DNA from: an uncultured Alphaproteobacteria bacterium
GTDB lineage: Bacteria > Pseudomonadota > Alphaproteobacteria > CAAGCB01 > CAG-977
DNA length: 64,000 bases
Assembly (NCBI GenBank): GCA_934277945.1
Contig: CAKQWA010000010.1
Location: 1 to 64,000, forward strand
Reading direction: 5' to 3'
The notes under the pieces were generated by a model that saw nothing but the letters and a program-made list of their open reading frames with translations, was not told the origin of the DNA and made no database searches. Position numbers and translations under genes: made by a program. This document shows, one piece after another, positions 7,560 through 16,475 of the stretch; positions within the stretch are counted from its first letter, which is position 1, and the number at the start of each line of letters is the position of its first letter.

Positions 7560-9331
7560 CCGATCATGTTCCTTTCAAACTCCGCCCTGTCCAAAAACGG
7601 ATACATATCTTCCAGCGCGGGCGAAACCATGGAGCCGTCGGGCAGAACGCGCGCGGACAATTTCGGGCTGAACACGACGTCCGGATCGACGGTTATTTCG
7701 CACAATACCGGCTCGTTCGCCGCCAGCACGCCTGAAACGGTTTCGTCGAACGCGCGCACATCCGCCAATTTCAGCGATTTGATGCCGAACGCTTCGCCGA
7801 CTTTGACGAAATCGGGCAGGGAAACGCCGCTGGCGCGCCCGTCGCCGCAATGCCGCCCCTCGAAAAAGTTGTTTTGCGTCTGCCGGATTGACAAATATCC
7901 GTCGTTGTTGACGACGAAAATCTTTACGGGCAGACGGTGATGCCGGATTGTCTGCAATTCCTGCAAATTCATCATAATCGACCCGTCGCCCGCCAGACAG
8001 ACGGTGTTTTTTTTGCCCGACGACAAACAAACGCCGACGGCGGCGGGCAGATCGTATCCCATGGAAGCGTCGCCGCTGTTCAGCAGGAATCTTTGCCCTT
8101 TTTTCACGACCGCCGCCTGAAACGACCCGACGCACGCAAAACCGTTCGCCATGACGAAAGGCGTGTTTTCCGGCATCAATTCCGTTAATCTGCGCACGGC
8201 GTAATACGGATTGATTTTGTCCCCCGTCTGCTGATATTCGGGCGTGTTTTCAAACGAAAAGCGTTCTTTGCGCGCCAAGCACCACTTCATCCAGTCCGCC
8301 GCGTCGATGCGGGAAACCGCCGCCGTCAGCGCGGGCAGGAAATCGGACAAATCGGCGCAAACGGGCAAATCGGGGCGCACGGTCGGCTTGTCAAGTTCCG
8401 CGCGGTCGATATCGACGACGATTTTAAAAGCGCGCTTGGCGAAATTTTCATAATTGTAACTGGCTTGGCGGATATTGTTGCGCGTGCCTAAAAACAACAC
8501 GCAATCCGCGTTTTGCAGGGCGAAATTCCCCGCTCGTTGCCCGACCGTGCCGATGCGCCCGACGTAGCGCGCGTCGTCGTCCGGCATTAAATCGAAGGCG
8601 TTGAACGTCGTGACGACGGGAACGTTCAATTTGTCAAGAAGCCGCCGGAACGTTTCGATTTGCCCCGACAGGCGAATACCGTGTCCCGCGACAATCAGCG
8701 GTCTTTGCGCCGCCGACAGTTTTTGAACGACCTCGTTTATTTTCAAATCGCCGGCGGACTTTTCGGGCGCGGCGAAATCTTCCAAATCCGCCTCGTCGAC
8801 CGACGCCGCCTGAACGTTTATCGGCACGTCCAGCCAAACGGGCCCCTTGCGCCCGTGCGTCGCCTCGAACACCGCCTTGTCCAGACAGTATTTGACTTTG
8901 CGCGGATCAGTGATCATTTCCGCGTATTTCGTCAGCGGCTTGACGACGGAAACAATGTCGACCTCCTGATCTCCCAACTGGCGCAAAGGCAGGTCGGGGC
9001 AAGAGGCTTTGCAGGTGGAAAATTTCACCTGTCCCGAAATGAACAAAACGGGCGCGCTGTCCGTAAACGCGCCGAACAAGCCGTTCAGGGCGTTCAATCC
9101 CCCCGGACCCGTCGTCACGCTGACAACCGCCAATTTTCCGTCGTAGCGCGCGTACGCCTCGCCGCAAATGCCGCTCGCCTGCTCGTTGTGATTGCACACA
9201 TACGGAACGTACTTGCCGACGCTGTCGTTCAAATGCATCGCCCCGCCGCCCGACACCATAAAAACGCACTTGACGCCGTACGTTTCATTTAAACGCTTCA
9301 TGATGAAATCGGACACTTTAATCATAATCAC
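7556..9331 (-). CDS. Thiamine-diphosphate enzyme, acetolactate synthase-like
   Basis: The 591-residue protein has the three domains of ThDP enzymes of the acetohydroxyacid synthase group. The catalytic Glu lies in CNHNEQASGICGEAYAR. SVTTGPGGLNALNGLFGAF, with TTGPGGLN as core, is the classic PYR-domain motif. The ThDP/Mg motif is GDGSIMMNLQELQTI, near residue 430. In deoxysugar clusters such enzymes (YerE of yersiniose A synthesis is the known case) add a two-carbon branch from pyruvate to a 4-keto sugar, and this context points to a similar role. A housekeeping IlvB role is less likely because no IlvN regulatory gene is present. Confidence 0.85.
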   Translation of the reverse strand: MIMIKVSDFIMKRLNETYGVKCVFMVSGGGAMHLNDSVGKYVPYVCNHNEQASGICGEAYARYDGKLAVVSVTTGPGGLNALNGLFGAFTDSAPVLFISGQVKFSTCKASCPDLPLRQLGDQEVDIVSVVKPLTKYAEMITDPRKVKYCLDKAVFEATHGRKGPVWLDVPINVQAASVDEADLEDFAAPEKSAGDLKINEVVQKLSAAQRPLIVAGHGIRLSGQIETFRRLLDKLNVPVVTTFNAFDLMPDDDARYVGRIGTVGQRAGNFALQNADCVLFLGTRNNIRQASYNYENFAKRAFKIVVDIDRAELDKPTVRPDLPVCADLSDFLPALTAAVSRIDAADWMKWCLARKERFSFENTPEYQQTGDKINPYYAVRRLTELMPENTPFVMANGFACVGSFQAAVVKKGQRFLLNSGDASMGYDLPAAVGVCLSSGKKNTVCLAGDGSIMMNLQELQTIRHHRLPVKIFVVNNDGYLSIRQTQNNFFEGRHCGDGRASGVSLPDFVKVGEAFGIKSLKLADVRAFDETVSGVLAANEPVLCEITVDPDVVFSPKLSARVLPDGSMVSPALEDMYPFLDRAEFERNMIG

Positions 9332-10215
9332 TTATCCTTTAAAAACAGGTCGCGGTTCAGCGACGCTTTGACGGATTTATAATACGCGAACAAACGCTCG
9401 ATCGACGTTTTCAGCGGCGTAAAGCGCACGGCGGGCATTTCGGCTTTCAAGCGGGCGTTGTCGCCGTAATAATCAAAGCCGTAGCCGTCTTTCGCAATTT
9501 GAATTTCAACGTCGGCTCCCGACACGTCCCGCACCAGCGACGCGACGTCCGCCAGTTCAACGCATTTGTCGGGAACGATGTTGTAGGAATGATGCCTGAC
9601 GTCGTTTTCAATGAAAAATTCCAAAATCGGCGGCAGATCGTCAATGTCCAAATAACTGAACCGCCTGTTCTGGCGCAGGGTGACGGGCAGATTGAACAGC
9701 GTTTTGCATATCGCGTTTGAAATGAAGCGGATTTCAAAATCTTCGTATTTTCCGAAAATGCCGAAGATGTTTAAATCGACGAAATGCGGCAGATTTTCAA
9801 TATATTTCGCGACGGCGTATTTGCAAAATCCGTGCTCGTCCGCGCCCATCGCCTTGAAAACGGCGTCTTCCGAAGCGTTTGACACGTCGCCGGACAAGCC
9901 GTATATCGCGCCCGAACCGAAATTGACGAACTTGCCGAAACGGTCTTTGTGCCGCTCCAAATTCAAAAACATCCACACGTTGTCGCGAAACAAATTCGAC
10001 GGGTCTTTGGCGTTGCGATGCCCCGCTTTCGCCGCCGCGTGCAAAACCGCGTCGAACGTTTTGCCTTTGAAATAAGCGTCGACGCTCGCCGTGTCCGTCA
10101 GGTCGAGTTCGTCGTGCGCCGGCGTGAAAATATCGTATTTTTCGCGCAGGACGCTTTCGCGCAGATTTCGCCCGATGAAGCCCGAACCGCCGGTTAAAAG
10201 AACGCGTTTCTTCAT
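9328..10215 (-). CDS. NAD-dependent epimerase/dehydratase (SDR), sugar ketoreductase candidate
   Basis: Start chosen at ATG 10215 because it overlaps the stop of the previous gene (ATGA) and begins MKKRVLLTGGSGFIGRN, a proper NAD(P)-binding N-terminus. The product is 295 residues. The extended-SDR catalytic YxxxK is YAVAK (in DEHGFCKYAVAKYIE). VLHAAAKAG and FVNFGSGAIYG match GDP-fucose synthase-like enzymes. In the operon it probably reduces or epimerises the 4-keto (branched) CDP-sugar, like the final reductase YerF of yersiniose synthesis. Exact substrate unknown. Confidence 0.85.
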   Translation of the reverse strand: MKKRVLLTGGSGFIGRNLRESVLREKYDIFTPAHDELDLTDTASVDAYFKGKTFDAVLHAAAKAGHRNAKDPSNLFRDNVWMFLNLERHKDRFGKFVNFGSGAIYGLSGDVSNASEDAVFKAMGADEHGFCKYAVAKYIENLPHFVDLNIFGIFGKYEDFEIRFISNAICKTLFNLPVTLRQNRRFSYLDIDDLPPILEFFIENDVRHHSYNIVPDKCVELADVASLVRDVSGADVEIQIAKDGYGFDYYGDNARLKAEMPAVRFTPLKTSIERLFAYYKSVKASLNRDLFLKDK

Positions 10216-11570
10216 CCGGTCTTCATCCTGACAAAATCGTGAACCGTCTTCACCGTGACGCGCACGTCGTCCGGCGTCAAATTCTGCGCGACGCCGACCC
10301 AAAACGTGTTGTTCATGATGAACTCGGTCACGGGCAGAGCCTCGTAATCGCTTTGCGTCAAATCGCGCGAATTTTTCATTTCCCCGCCGCCGATGCGCAA
10401 GGGAACGTCGTTGTCCGTCATGACGGGCTGGCGCAAAAGATTGCCCGCAAACAACTGGCGCGTGCCGACGCCGTGCGCTTCCAGATATTCGACAATCTCC
10501 TGCTTGGTAAAAGGCGCGTCGGTCTTGACGGAAATCAAAAAGCCGAACCACGACGGCTCGCACGCCGCATCGTGACGCGGCAAAATCAGGAAATCCCGCA
10601 AATCCGCCAAACCGTCAAGCAGAACGGCGGCGTTTTCGCGGCGGCGCGCCAAAAATCCGTCCAGTTTATCCAGTTGCGCCAATCCGCACGCCGCCTGCCA
10701 ATCCGTGATTTTCAGGTTATATCCGACGTGCGAATAAGTGTATTTGTGGTCGTATCCCGCCGGCAGTGCGCCGCGCTTTGTCTTAAAGCGCGCGTGACAG
10801 GTGTCGTCATGCCCCGGAGCGCACCAGCAGTCCCGCCCCCAATCGCGCAAAGACAAAAGGATGCGGTAAAGGCGCGTGTCGTTCGTGACGACCGCCCCGC
10901 CCTCGCCCATGGTCAGATGATGCGCGGGATAGAACGAAAACGTGCCGATGTGTCCGATCGTCCCCGCGTACGCGCCGCGCCGTTTCGCGCCCAAAGCGTC
11001 GCACGAATCTTCTATCAGCCACAAGCCGCGTTTTTCGCACAGTTCCGAAATTTTGTCCGTATCGAACATATTGCCCAGCGTGTGCGCCAGAAAAACGCAT
11101 TTTGTCTTCGGCGAAAGAGCCGCTTCGATTTTGCTTGCGTCGATGTTGTACGAATCAAGCGACACGTCGACAAAGACCGGAATCAAACCGTTTTGAACAA
11201 TCGGAAAAACCGTCGTGGGAAACCCCGCCGCGACGGTGATCACCTCATCGCCCTTTTTCAGCCGCTTTTCGCCCAGTTTCGACGACGTTAAAGCCGTCAA
11301 AGCCAGCAAATTCGCGCTTGACCCGCTGTTTGCCGTCAGCGCGTGCGCAACGCCCAGTTTTTCGGCGAATTTCTTTTCAAAAGCGGCGTTGAACCGCCCC
11401 GCCGTCAGCCACATATCCAAACTGGCTTCAATCATGTTGCACAGTTCTTCCTCGCCCAATTTCTTGCCCGAAGCGGCGACGTAATCCGACCGGCGCGCGT
11501 CGGGACGGACTTGGCGGTAGTATTCTTTGGACAGTTCCAGAATTTTCGATTTGATTTCTTCGGGAGTCAT
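10212..11570 (-). CDS. ddhC: CDP-4-keto-6-deoxy-D-glucose 3-dehydrase (E1, RfbH/DdhC type)
   Basis: This 452-residue member of the DegT/DnrJ/EryC1/StrS fold uses PMP and a [2Fe-2S] cluster for C-3 deoxygenation. In AHHLTMGEGGAV a His replaces the PLP-binding Lys; this is the hallmark of the E1 dehydrases. The Cys group RDCWCAPGHDDTC supplies likely cluster ligands. Together with an E3 reductase (DdhD), not found here, it would convert CDP-4-keto-6-deoxyglucose to the 3,6-dideoxy-4-keto sugar. It overlaps both neighbours by 4 bp. Confidence 0.93.
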   Translation of the reverse strand: MTPEEIKSKILELSKEYYRQVRPDARRSDYVAASGKKLGEEELCNMIEASLDMWLTAGRFNAAFEKKFAEKLGVAHALTANSGSSANLLALTALTSSKLGEKRLKKGDEVITVAAGFPTTVFPIVQNGLIPVFVDVSLDSYNIDASKIEAALSPKTKCVFLAHTLGNMFDTDKISELCEKRGLWLIEDSCDALGAKRRGAYAGTIGHIGTFSFYPAHHLTMGEGGAVVTNDTRLYRILLSLRDWGRDCWCAPGHDDTCHARFKTKRGALPAGYDHKYTYSHVGYNLKITDWQAACGLAQLDKLDGFLARRRENAAVLLDGLADLRDFLILPRHDAACEPSWFGFLISVKTDAPFTKQEIVEYLEAHGVGTRQLFAGNLLRQPVMTDNDVPLRIGGGEMKNSRDLTQSDYEALPVTEFIMNNTFWVGVAQNLTPDDVRVTVKTVHDFVRMKTG

Positions 11571-12619
11571 TTCTCCTGCCTTTCAAACGCGTCGATTTGC
11601 CGCAGGGAAAACGCGCGCATATCCTCTTTTTCTTCAAAACGGCGATACCATTCGACCGCCAGTTCGACCGCCCGCCGCGCCGTCATGACGGGACGCCAGT
11701 CCAACTCTTTGCGCGCCCTGTCCGCGTTCAAAAGAAGCAGTTTCGCTTCGTGCAGGCTTTCGTCGCGCGCGATTTCAAACGCCCCTTTGCCGTAAGCGGC
11801 GATAACGGTTTTGACAACGTCCTCAACGCTTAAAACGCCGTTTTCGTCGGGTCCGAAATTGTACGCCCGCGCGTATTTTTCCCCGCTTTCGTACAACTTT
11901 TGCGCCAAAATCATATAGCCGGACAACGCTTCCAAAACGTACTGGAACGGACGCACGGATTCGGGCGAGCGGACGCGGATTTTTTCACCTTTTTCAATGG
12001 CGCGGACGCAATCGGGAATCAGCCTGTCAGCCGCCCGATCCCCGCCGCCGACGACATTGCCCGCGCGCGCCGTCGCCATGTAATACCCGTTTTGCAAAAA
12101 CGAGCGGCGATAGGACGCGGACATGATTTCGACGCAGGCTTTCGACGACGCGTAAGGGTCGAATCCGCCCAAAGCGCACGTTTCGTCGTATCCCGCCGCC
12201 GTTTCGACATTTTCGTAGCACTTGTCCGTCGTGACGTTGACGAACGCTTTGACACAGCCGCATTTGCGCGCGGCTTCCAGCACGTTCAGCGTGCCGATGA
12301 CGTTTGTTTCATAGGTCTGAACGGGCGCGGCGTAACTCAACCGCACCAACGGTTGCGCCGCCAGATGAAACACGATTTCCGGCTTGAAATCGTCGAAAGC
12401 GCGTTGCAGGGCGTCCCTGTCGAGAATGTTCGAGAAATCCGTCGGCACGTCCGCGGCAAGACCGAGAACGTTGAACAAAGCGGGCGTCGTGTCCGGCGGC
12501 AGAGCGTATCCGCGCACGTCCGCGCCGATTTTTTTCAGCCAAAGGCACAGCCACGAGCCTTTAAAGCCCGTCGCTCCCGTCACTAAAACGCGTTTGCCTT
12601 TGTAAAAACCGGAAAACAT
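11567..12619 (-). CDS. ddhB: CDP-glucose 4,6-dehydratase
   Basis: The start at ATG 12619 (MFSGFYKGKRVLVTGATG) has AAGGGGA 6-12 bases upstream, giving 350 residues. Longer starts have no ribosome site and would cross the promoter. The glycine motif GATGFKGSW and catalytic YASSK (in FDPYASSKACVE) are those of the RfbG/DdhB family; the TTDKCYEN and AGNVVGGGD motifs agree. It is the first gene of the coupled operon and makes CDP-4-keto-6-deoxyglucose. The CDP-glucose-forming cytidylyltransferase (ddhA) is not in the window. Confidence 0.93.
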   Translation of the reverse strand: MFSGFYKGKRVLVTGATGFKGSWLCLWLKKIGADVRGYALPPDTTPALFNVLGLAADVPTDFSNILDRDALQRAFDDFKPEIVFHLAAQPLVRLSYAAPVQTYETNVIGTLNVLEAARKCGCVKAFVNVTTDKCYENVETAAGYDETCALGGFDPYASSKACVEIMSASYRRSFLQNGYYMATARAGNVVGGGDRAADRLIPDCVRAIEKGEKIRVRSPESVRPFQYVLEALSGYMILAQKLYESGEKYARAYNFGPDENGVLSVEDVVKTVIAAYGKGAFEIARDESLHEAKLLLLNADRARKELDWRPVMTARRAVELAVEWYRRFEEKEDMRAFSLRQIDAFERQEK

Positions 12620-12648
12620 GGCGTCCCCTTGTCCTGTCATTTGCAAAA

Positions 12649-12739
12649 AAGATAGCATTTCGCGCCCTTTAACGCAATTCCAATATGCGAAAAGCACCCC
12701 CTTTTCGCCGCTTGAATTGCGTTTTTTTACGGCTATAAT
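12649..12739. promoter_or_regulatory. Divergent promoters with a nested dyad
   Basis: Minus-strand promoter for ddhB: TTGCGT (12672-12677) and TATCTT (12649-12654), 17 bp apart. Plus-strand promoter for the flavin reductase-like gene: TTGAAT (12712-12717) and TATAAT (12734-12739), 16 bp apart. Both -35 boxes lie inside a 51-bp dyad: ACGCAATTC (12672-12680) repeats inverted as GAATTGCGT (12714-12722), and within it GCGAAAA (12687-12693) pairs with TTTTCGC (12702-12708). It could be a shared operator. Confidence 0.65.
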
Positions 12740-12780
12740 TGCTGCGGAACACATTATTTGCTTTTAACGGAGAATCTGTC

Positions 12781-13350
12781 ATGAGAAAGAAACTGGACGT
12801 CACGGACGGCATTTTTCCGATGCCCGTGCTGATGATTGCGACCTACAACGAAGACGGCGGAGTCAACGTCATGAACGCCGCGTGGGGTACGATGATTGAA
12901 AGGGACGTTGTCGCGCTCAATTTAAGCGAAAGCCATAAAACCGTCAAAAACATCAAAGCCAGAGGCGCGTTCACAATCGGAATCGCCGACGCCGCGCACG
13001 TCGTTGAAGCGGATTACTTCGGCATGGAATCCGGCAACCGCGACAGCGGCAAATTCGCCAAAAGCGGCTTGACGGCAAGCAAAGCCGAAACGGTCGACGC
13101 GCCCGTCGTCAACGAATTTCCGATTTGCCTCGAATGTGAATTCATCGAATTTCAGGACGGCGCGTACGGTTGCGGAGTCATCGGCAAAGTCGTGAACGTC
13201 ACGGCAAACGAAAGCGTCATGAAAGACGGAAAAGTCGACATCTCGCTGGTGAACGCCATTGCGTACGACCCGTACACGCACGGCTATTACAAAGTGGCGG
13301 AACGCGTCGGCAACGCTTTCAAAGACGGCTTGAAACTGAAAAACAAATAA
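12781..13350 (+). CDS. Flavin reductase-like FMN-binding protein
   Basis: The 189-residue product starts at ATG 12781 behind CGGAGA and a TTGAAT/TATAAT promoter. It belongs to the FMN-binding split-barrel flavin reductase-like family: PMPVLMIATYNEDGGVNVMNAAWG is the N-terminal strand region (core VNVMNAAWGTMI), and SESHKTVKNIKARGAFTI the flavin-binding loop. It probably uses FMN in the cytoplasm for an unknown redox reaction. The gene is monocistronic with its own terminator. Confidence 0.85.
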   Translation: MRKKLDVTDGIFPMPVLMIATYNEDGGVNVMNAAWGTMIERDVVALNLSESHKTVKNIKARGAFTIGIADAAHVVEADYFGMESGNRDSGKFAKSGLTASKAETVDAPVVNEFPICLECEFIEFQDGAYGCGVIGKVVNVTANESVMKDGKVDISLVNAIAYDPYTHGYYKVAERVGNAFKDGLKLKNK

Positions 13351-13371
13351 AATCAAAACGTCAAATTTTTC

Positions 13372-13402
13372 GGGCGCAATCGCGAAAGGTTGCGCCTTTT
13401 TT
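13372..13402 (+). terminator. Intrinsic terminator of the flavin reductase-like gene
   Basis: GGCGCAA (13373-13379) pairs with TTGCGCC (13390-13396), followed by six T residues. Confidence 0.8.
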
Positions 13403-13465
13403 CATGCAACAAACCGCGCGCGCATCGCCCGCTGTTCGCCGCTCCCCGAACACCCGCGCAAAACG

Positions 13466-13494
13466 AAAAAGCCCTTGAAAATCAAGGGCTTTTG
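13466..13494 (-). terminator. Terminator of tRNA-Met
   Basis: GCCCTTGA / TCAAGGGC stem (13471-13478 with 13482-13489), flanked by A and T tracts, so it is likely bidirectional. It directly follows the tRNA on the minus strand. Confidence 0.8.
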
Positions 13495-13497
13495 AAA

Positions 13498-13574
13498 TGG
13501 TAGCGGCTCCCAGATTCGAACTGGGGACACACGGATTATGATTCCGTTGCTCTAACCAACTGAGCTAAGCCGCC
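13498..13574 (-). tRNA. tRNA-Met (CAU)
   Basis: A 77-base cloverleaf read on the minus strand: acceptor GGCGGCT / AGCCGCT, D arm with GGTT, anticodon stem ACGGA / TCCGT with loop ATCATAA (anticodon CAT), T arm TTCGAAT, and encoded CCA. It is not the initiator type, as the acceptor starts with a paired G. An Ile2 (lysidine-modified CAU) identity cannot be excluded by eye. Confidence 0.9.
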
Positions 13575-13634
13575 ATGCGTCTGGGGTGATGTTTATAAGA
13601 TAATCATCCCCGTGTCAAGCGTTTTTTTACGCAC

Positions 13635-14330
13635 TCAATCCGATTTTTTATCATTTTCGGCGTTTTGAAGCGCGTGAATTTCCTTTTCCAGCGATTTGAT
13701 TTCGTTTTTCAGCTTGTCAATCGTCTTTTGCAAGGGGTCGACCGCGTCCGCGCTTGCGCCGTAAGCGGCAAACGCGGGTTCGGCGGCGTTCTTTTTCGCC
13801 GTGATGACGCGCGCCGGCACGCCGACAGCCGTCGCTTTTTCCGGCACGTCTTTCAGCACCACCGCGTTCGACCCGATGCGCGCGTCGCTGCCGATGACGA
13901 CCGGTCCCAGAATTTTCGCCCCCGCGCCGACAATCACACGGTCGCGCAACGTCGGATGACGCTTGCCTTTTTGCGTGCTTGTCCCGCCCAGCGTCACGCC
14001 GTGGTACAGCGTCACGTCGTCGCCGATTTCAGCCGTTTCGCCGACGACAAGCCCTGTCGCGTGGTCGATGAACAACCTTTTGCCGATTCGGGCGGCGGGG
14101 TGGATGTCCACGCCCGTCAAAAGCCGCGCGGTCGAAGAAACCAGTCTGGCGAGCAGATAAAATTTTTTATTCCACAAAAAATGCGCGATGCGGTACAAAA
14201 CGACGGCGTGAAACCCCGGATAGCACAGAAACACTTCAATTTTCGAGCGGGCGGCGGGGTCTTTCGACACGGCGTTCGCCATGTCCTGCGCCAAAGGGGT
14301 GAATAAATCTTCGCGGATATGCTTGAACAT
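13635..14330 (-). CDS. cysE: Serine O-acetyltransferase
   Basis: A 231-residue enzyme that makes O-acetylserine from serine and acetyl-CoA, the first step of cysteine synthesis. The left-handed beta-helix hexapeptides include the active-site part [19 protein letters not shown] and [11 protein letters not shown]. The N-terminal helical part is short, as in EpsC-type enzymes. The C-terminus (about 195-231) is a predicted coiled coil rich in Lys and Glu. The gene is divergent from the hydrolase gene at 14401. Confidence 0.95.
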   Translation of the reverse strand: MFKHIREDLFTPLAQDMANAVSKDPAARSKIEVFLCYPGFHAVVLYRIAHFLWNKKFYLLARLVSSTARLLTGVDIHPAARIGKRLFIDHATGLVVGETAEIGDDVTLYHGVTLGGTSTQKGKRHPTLRDRVIVGAGAKILGPVVIGSDARIGSNAVVLKDVPEKATAVGVPARVITAKKNAAEPAFAAYGASADAVDPLQKTIDKLKNEIKSLEKEIHALQNAENDKKSD

Positions 14331-14360
14331 TTGACCGACTTTTCTGTATGATGTTATAAA
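14331..14360 (+). promoter_or_regulatory. Promoter of the alpha/beta hydrolase gene
   Basis: TTGACC (14331-14336), 18-bp spacer and TATAAA (14355-14360) lie 40 bases before the ATG at 14401. Confidence 0.6.
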
Positions 14361-14400
14361 CCGACGATTTGTTATAACTTACCGTAAACAAGGTTGCAAG

Positions 14401-15111
14401 ATGCGTGAAGTGTTTTTTAACGGTCCCGAGGGCCGTCTGGAAGGAAAATATCAGGAAGGCAGTTCCCCCGAATCGCCTTTGGCTTTGGTGTTGCATCCGA
14501 ATTCGCTGGAAGGCGGGTCGATGAACAACAAAGTGACCTACGCCCTGTTCCAGACGTTCGTTCACATGGGGTTTTCCGTCCTGCGTTTCAATTTTCGCGG
14601 AGTCGGACGCTCGCAAGGCGTTTTTGACGGCGGCGCGGGCGAACTGGGCGACGCGGCGGCGGCGCTGGACTGGATGCAAACACTCAACCGCGATGCGAAA
14701 AACTTCTGGATTGCGGGATATTCCTTCGGCGCGTGGATCGGTATGCAGTTGCTGATGCGCCGTCCGGAAATCAACGGATTCATTTCCGTCGCGCCTCCCG
14801 CGAACACGAAAGATTTTTCGTTCCTTGCGCCCTGCCCCTCATCGGGACTGATTGTTTCGGGCGCGCTGGACGAACAGGTCACCGAAGCGTCCGTTTGCGC
14901 GCTGGCTGACAAATTGGCGGGACAGCGCAACACGTTCATCGGGTACAAATCCCTGCCGCACGCGGACCATTCGTTCGACAACAATTTAAGCGAATTGTCC
15001 CGCGCCGTGCGCGATTACGTCAATGAACTGACTTTGCGCAGACAGAAAAAAGCGGCAAAACTGCGGGCGAACAAAAAGCGCGCCAAAGAAGCCGCGGAAA
15101 ATCACGGCTGA
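14401..15111 (+). CDS. Alpha/beta hydrolase
   Basis: The 236-residue protein has the nucleophile elbow GYSFGA, a preceding RFNFRGVGRSQG strand-loop and a late LPHADHSF with the catalytic His. This matches the short dienelactone-hydrolase-like family widespread in Alphaproteobacteria. A Lys/Arg-rich tail (about 208-236) is unusual and might bind nucleic acid or membrane. The substrate is unknown. The next gene, a symporter, begins 17 bp downstream, so they may be co-transcribed. Confidence 0.85.
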   Translation: MREVFFNGPEGRLEGKYQEGSSPESPLALVLHPNSLEGGSMNNKVTYALFQTFVHMGFSVLRFNFRGVGRSQGVFDGGAGELGDAAAALDWMQTLNRDAKNFWIAGYSFGAWIGMQLLMRRPEINGFISVAPPANTKDFSFLAPCPSSGLIVSGALDEQVTEASVCALADKLAGQRNTFIGYKSLPHADHSFDNNLSELSRAVRDYVNELTLRRQKKAAKLRANKKRAKEAAENHG

Positions 15112-15128
15112 TACAGGAAAATCATTTT

Positions 15129-16475
15129 ATGTCCGACATTATTTCGACGATAGCGAATATCGTTTGGGGCGTGCCCGTCATCGTGTTGATCATGGGCACG
15201 GGGTTGTTGCTGACCGTCCGCACGAAAGGTTTGCAATTCACAAAATTGTTTTACGCGCTGAAACTGGCGTTTTGGGAAAAATCCGACAAAACGTCGCAGG
15301 GCGACATTTCCAACTTCCAGTCGCTGATGGTCGCTTTGGCGGCGACGGTCGGCACGGGCAACATCGTCGGCGTCGCAACCGCGATCGTGCTGGGCGGACC
15401 GGGGGCTTTGGCGTGGATGTGGCTGTCCGCTCTGGTCGGCATGGTCACGAAATACGCCGAAGCGGTGCTGGCGGTGAAATATCGCGTCACGGATGAAAAA
15501 GGCAATATGTCCGGCGGTCCGATGTACTATCTGGAAAAAGGTCTGCATCTGCGCAAATTGGGCTTGGCGTTCGCGCTGTTCGCCATTTTCGCGTCGTTCG
15601 GCATCGGGTCGGGCGTGCAGACGAACTCCATCGCCGAAGCGCTGAAAGCCGCTTTCAACGTGCCGGAAACCGTGACGGGCGCGGTCATTTTCGTTTGCGT
15701 CGCGGCGGTCATTCTGGGCGGCGTGAAGTGCATCGGACGCGTGTCCTCCGTCTTTGTGCCGGCGATGATCGTGTTCTACATGGGCGCGTCGCTGTACGTC
15801 ATTTGCACGCACTTTTCGATGATTCCGCAAGTCTTCGCCATGATTGTCAAAGGCGCGTTTTCCGCCGAAGCCTTTGCGGGCGGCATGGCGGGCGCGGCAA
15901 TTCGCTACGGCGTGGCGCGCGGCATTTTCTCGAACGAGGCGGGCTTGGGTTCCGCGCCCATCGCGGCGGCGGCGGCGAAAACCGATCATCCGTGCCGGCA
16001 GGCTCTGGTTTCCATGACGCAGACGTTTTTGGACACGATCGTCATTTGCTCCATGACGGGCTTTATTTTGCTTGTCGGCGGCGAATACGGCAAAGATTTA
16101 AGCGGCGCGGCGCTGACGGCGGCGACTTTCCAAAAAGTCATGGGACCCTGCGGCGCGTACATCGTCGCCATCAGCCTGACGACTTTCGCCTTTTCGACGG
16201 TTTTGGGCTGGTCGTACTACGGCGAGCGGAGCGCGTATTACCTGTTCGGACAAAAGGGCGTCCTGCCGTATAAATGCGTTTTCATCACATTCGCCGTTTT
16301 GGGCGCGGTGACGAAAGATTTGAACTTGGTGTGGGATTTGTCCGACATTTTCAACGCGCTGATGGCCATTCCGAACCTGATCGGCATCATCGGTCTGTCG
16401 GGCGTTGTCGCGGCTGAAACGAACGCGTTTTTAAAGGTCGTCCAAGCCGAAAAAGAAGCGAAAAAAGCGGCATGA
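15129..16475 (+). CDS. Sodium:alanine/glycine symporter (AGCS family)
   Basis: This 448-residue integral inner-membrane protein, with about ten hydrophobic segments, imports small amino acids with sodium. The AGCS signature is visible in NFQSLMVALAATVGTGNIVG (core ATVGTGNIVGVA) and GPGALAWMWLSALVGM, and there is a downstream GIFSNEAGLGSAPIAAAAA motif (core FSNEAGLGSAP). The start follows AGGAA. The next gene overlaps by 4 bp. Confidence 0.93.
   Translation: MSDIISTIANIVWGVPVIVLIMGTGLLLTVRTKGLQFTKLFYALKLAFWEKSDKTSQGDISNFQSLMVALAATVGTGNIVGVATAIVLGGPGALAWMWLSALVGMVTKYAEAVLAVKYRVTDEKGNMSGGPMYYLEKGLHLRKLGLAFALFAIFASFGIGSGVQTNSIAEALKAAFNVPETVTGAVIFVCVAAVILGGVKCIGRVSSVFVPAMIVFYMGASLYVICTHFSMIPQVFAMIVKGAFSAEAFAGGMAGAAIRYGVARGIFSNEAGLGSAPIAAAAAKTDHPCRQALVSMTQTFLDTIVICSMTGFILLVGGEYGKDLSGAALTAATFQKVMGPCGAYIVAISLTTFAFSTVLGWSYYGERSAYYLFGQKGVLPYKCVFITFAVLGAVTKDLNLVWDLSDIFNALMAIPNLIGIIGLSGVVAAETNAFLKVVQAEKEAKKAA

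Noticed and set aside
10216..10563. Longer N-terminus for the SDR protein
   Set aside because: It overlaps the E1 dehydrase gene and precedes a standard glycine-rich start; the ATGA overlap at 10212-10215 fits the rest of the operon.
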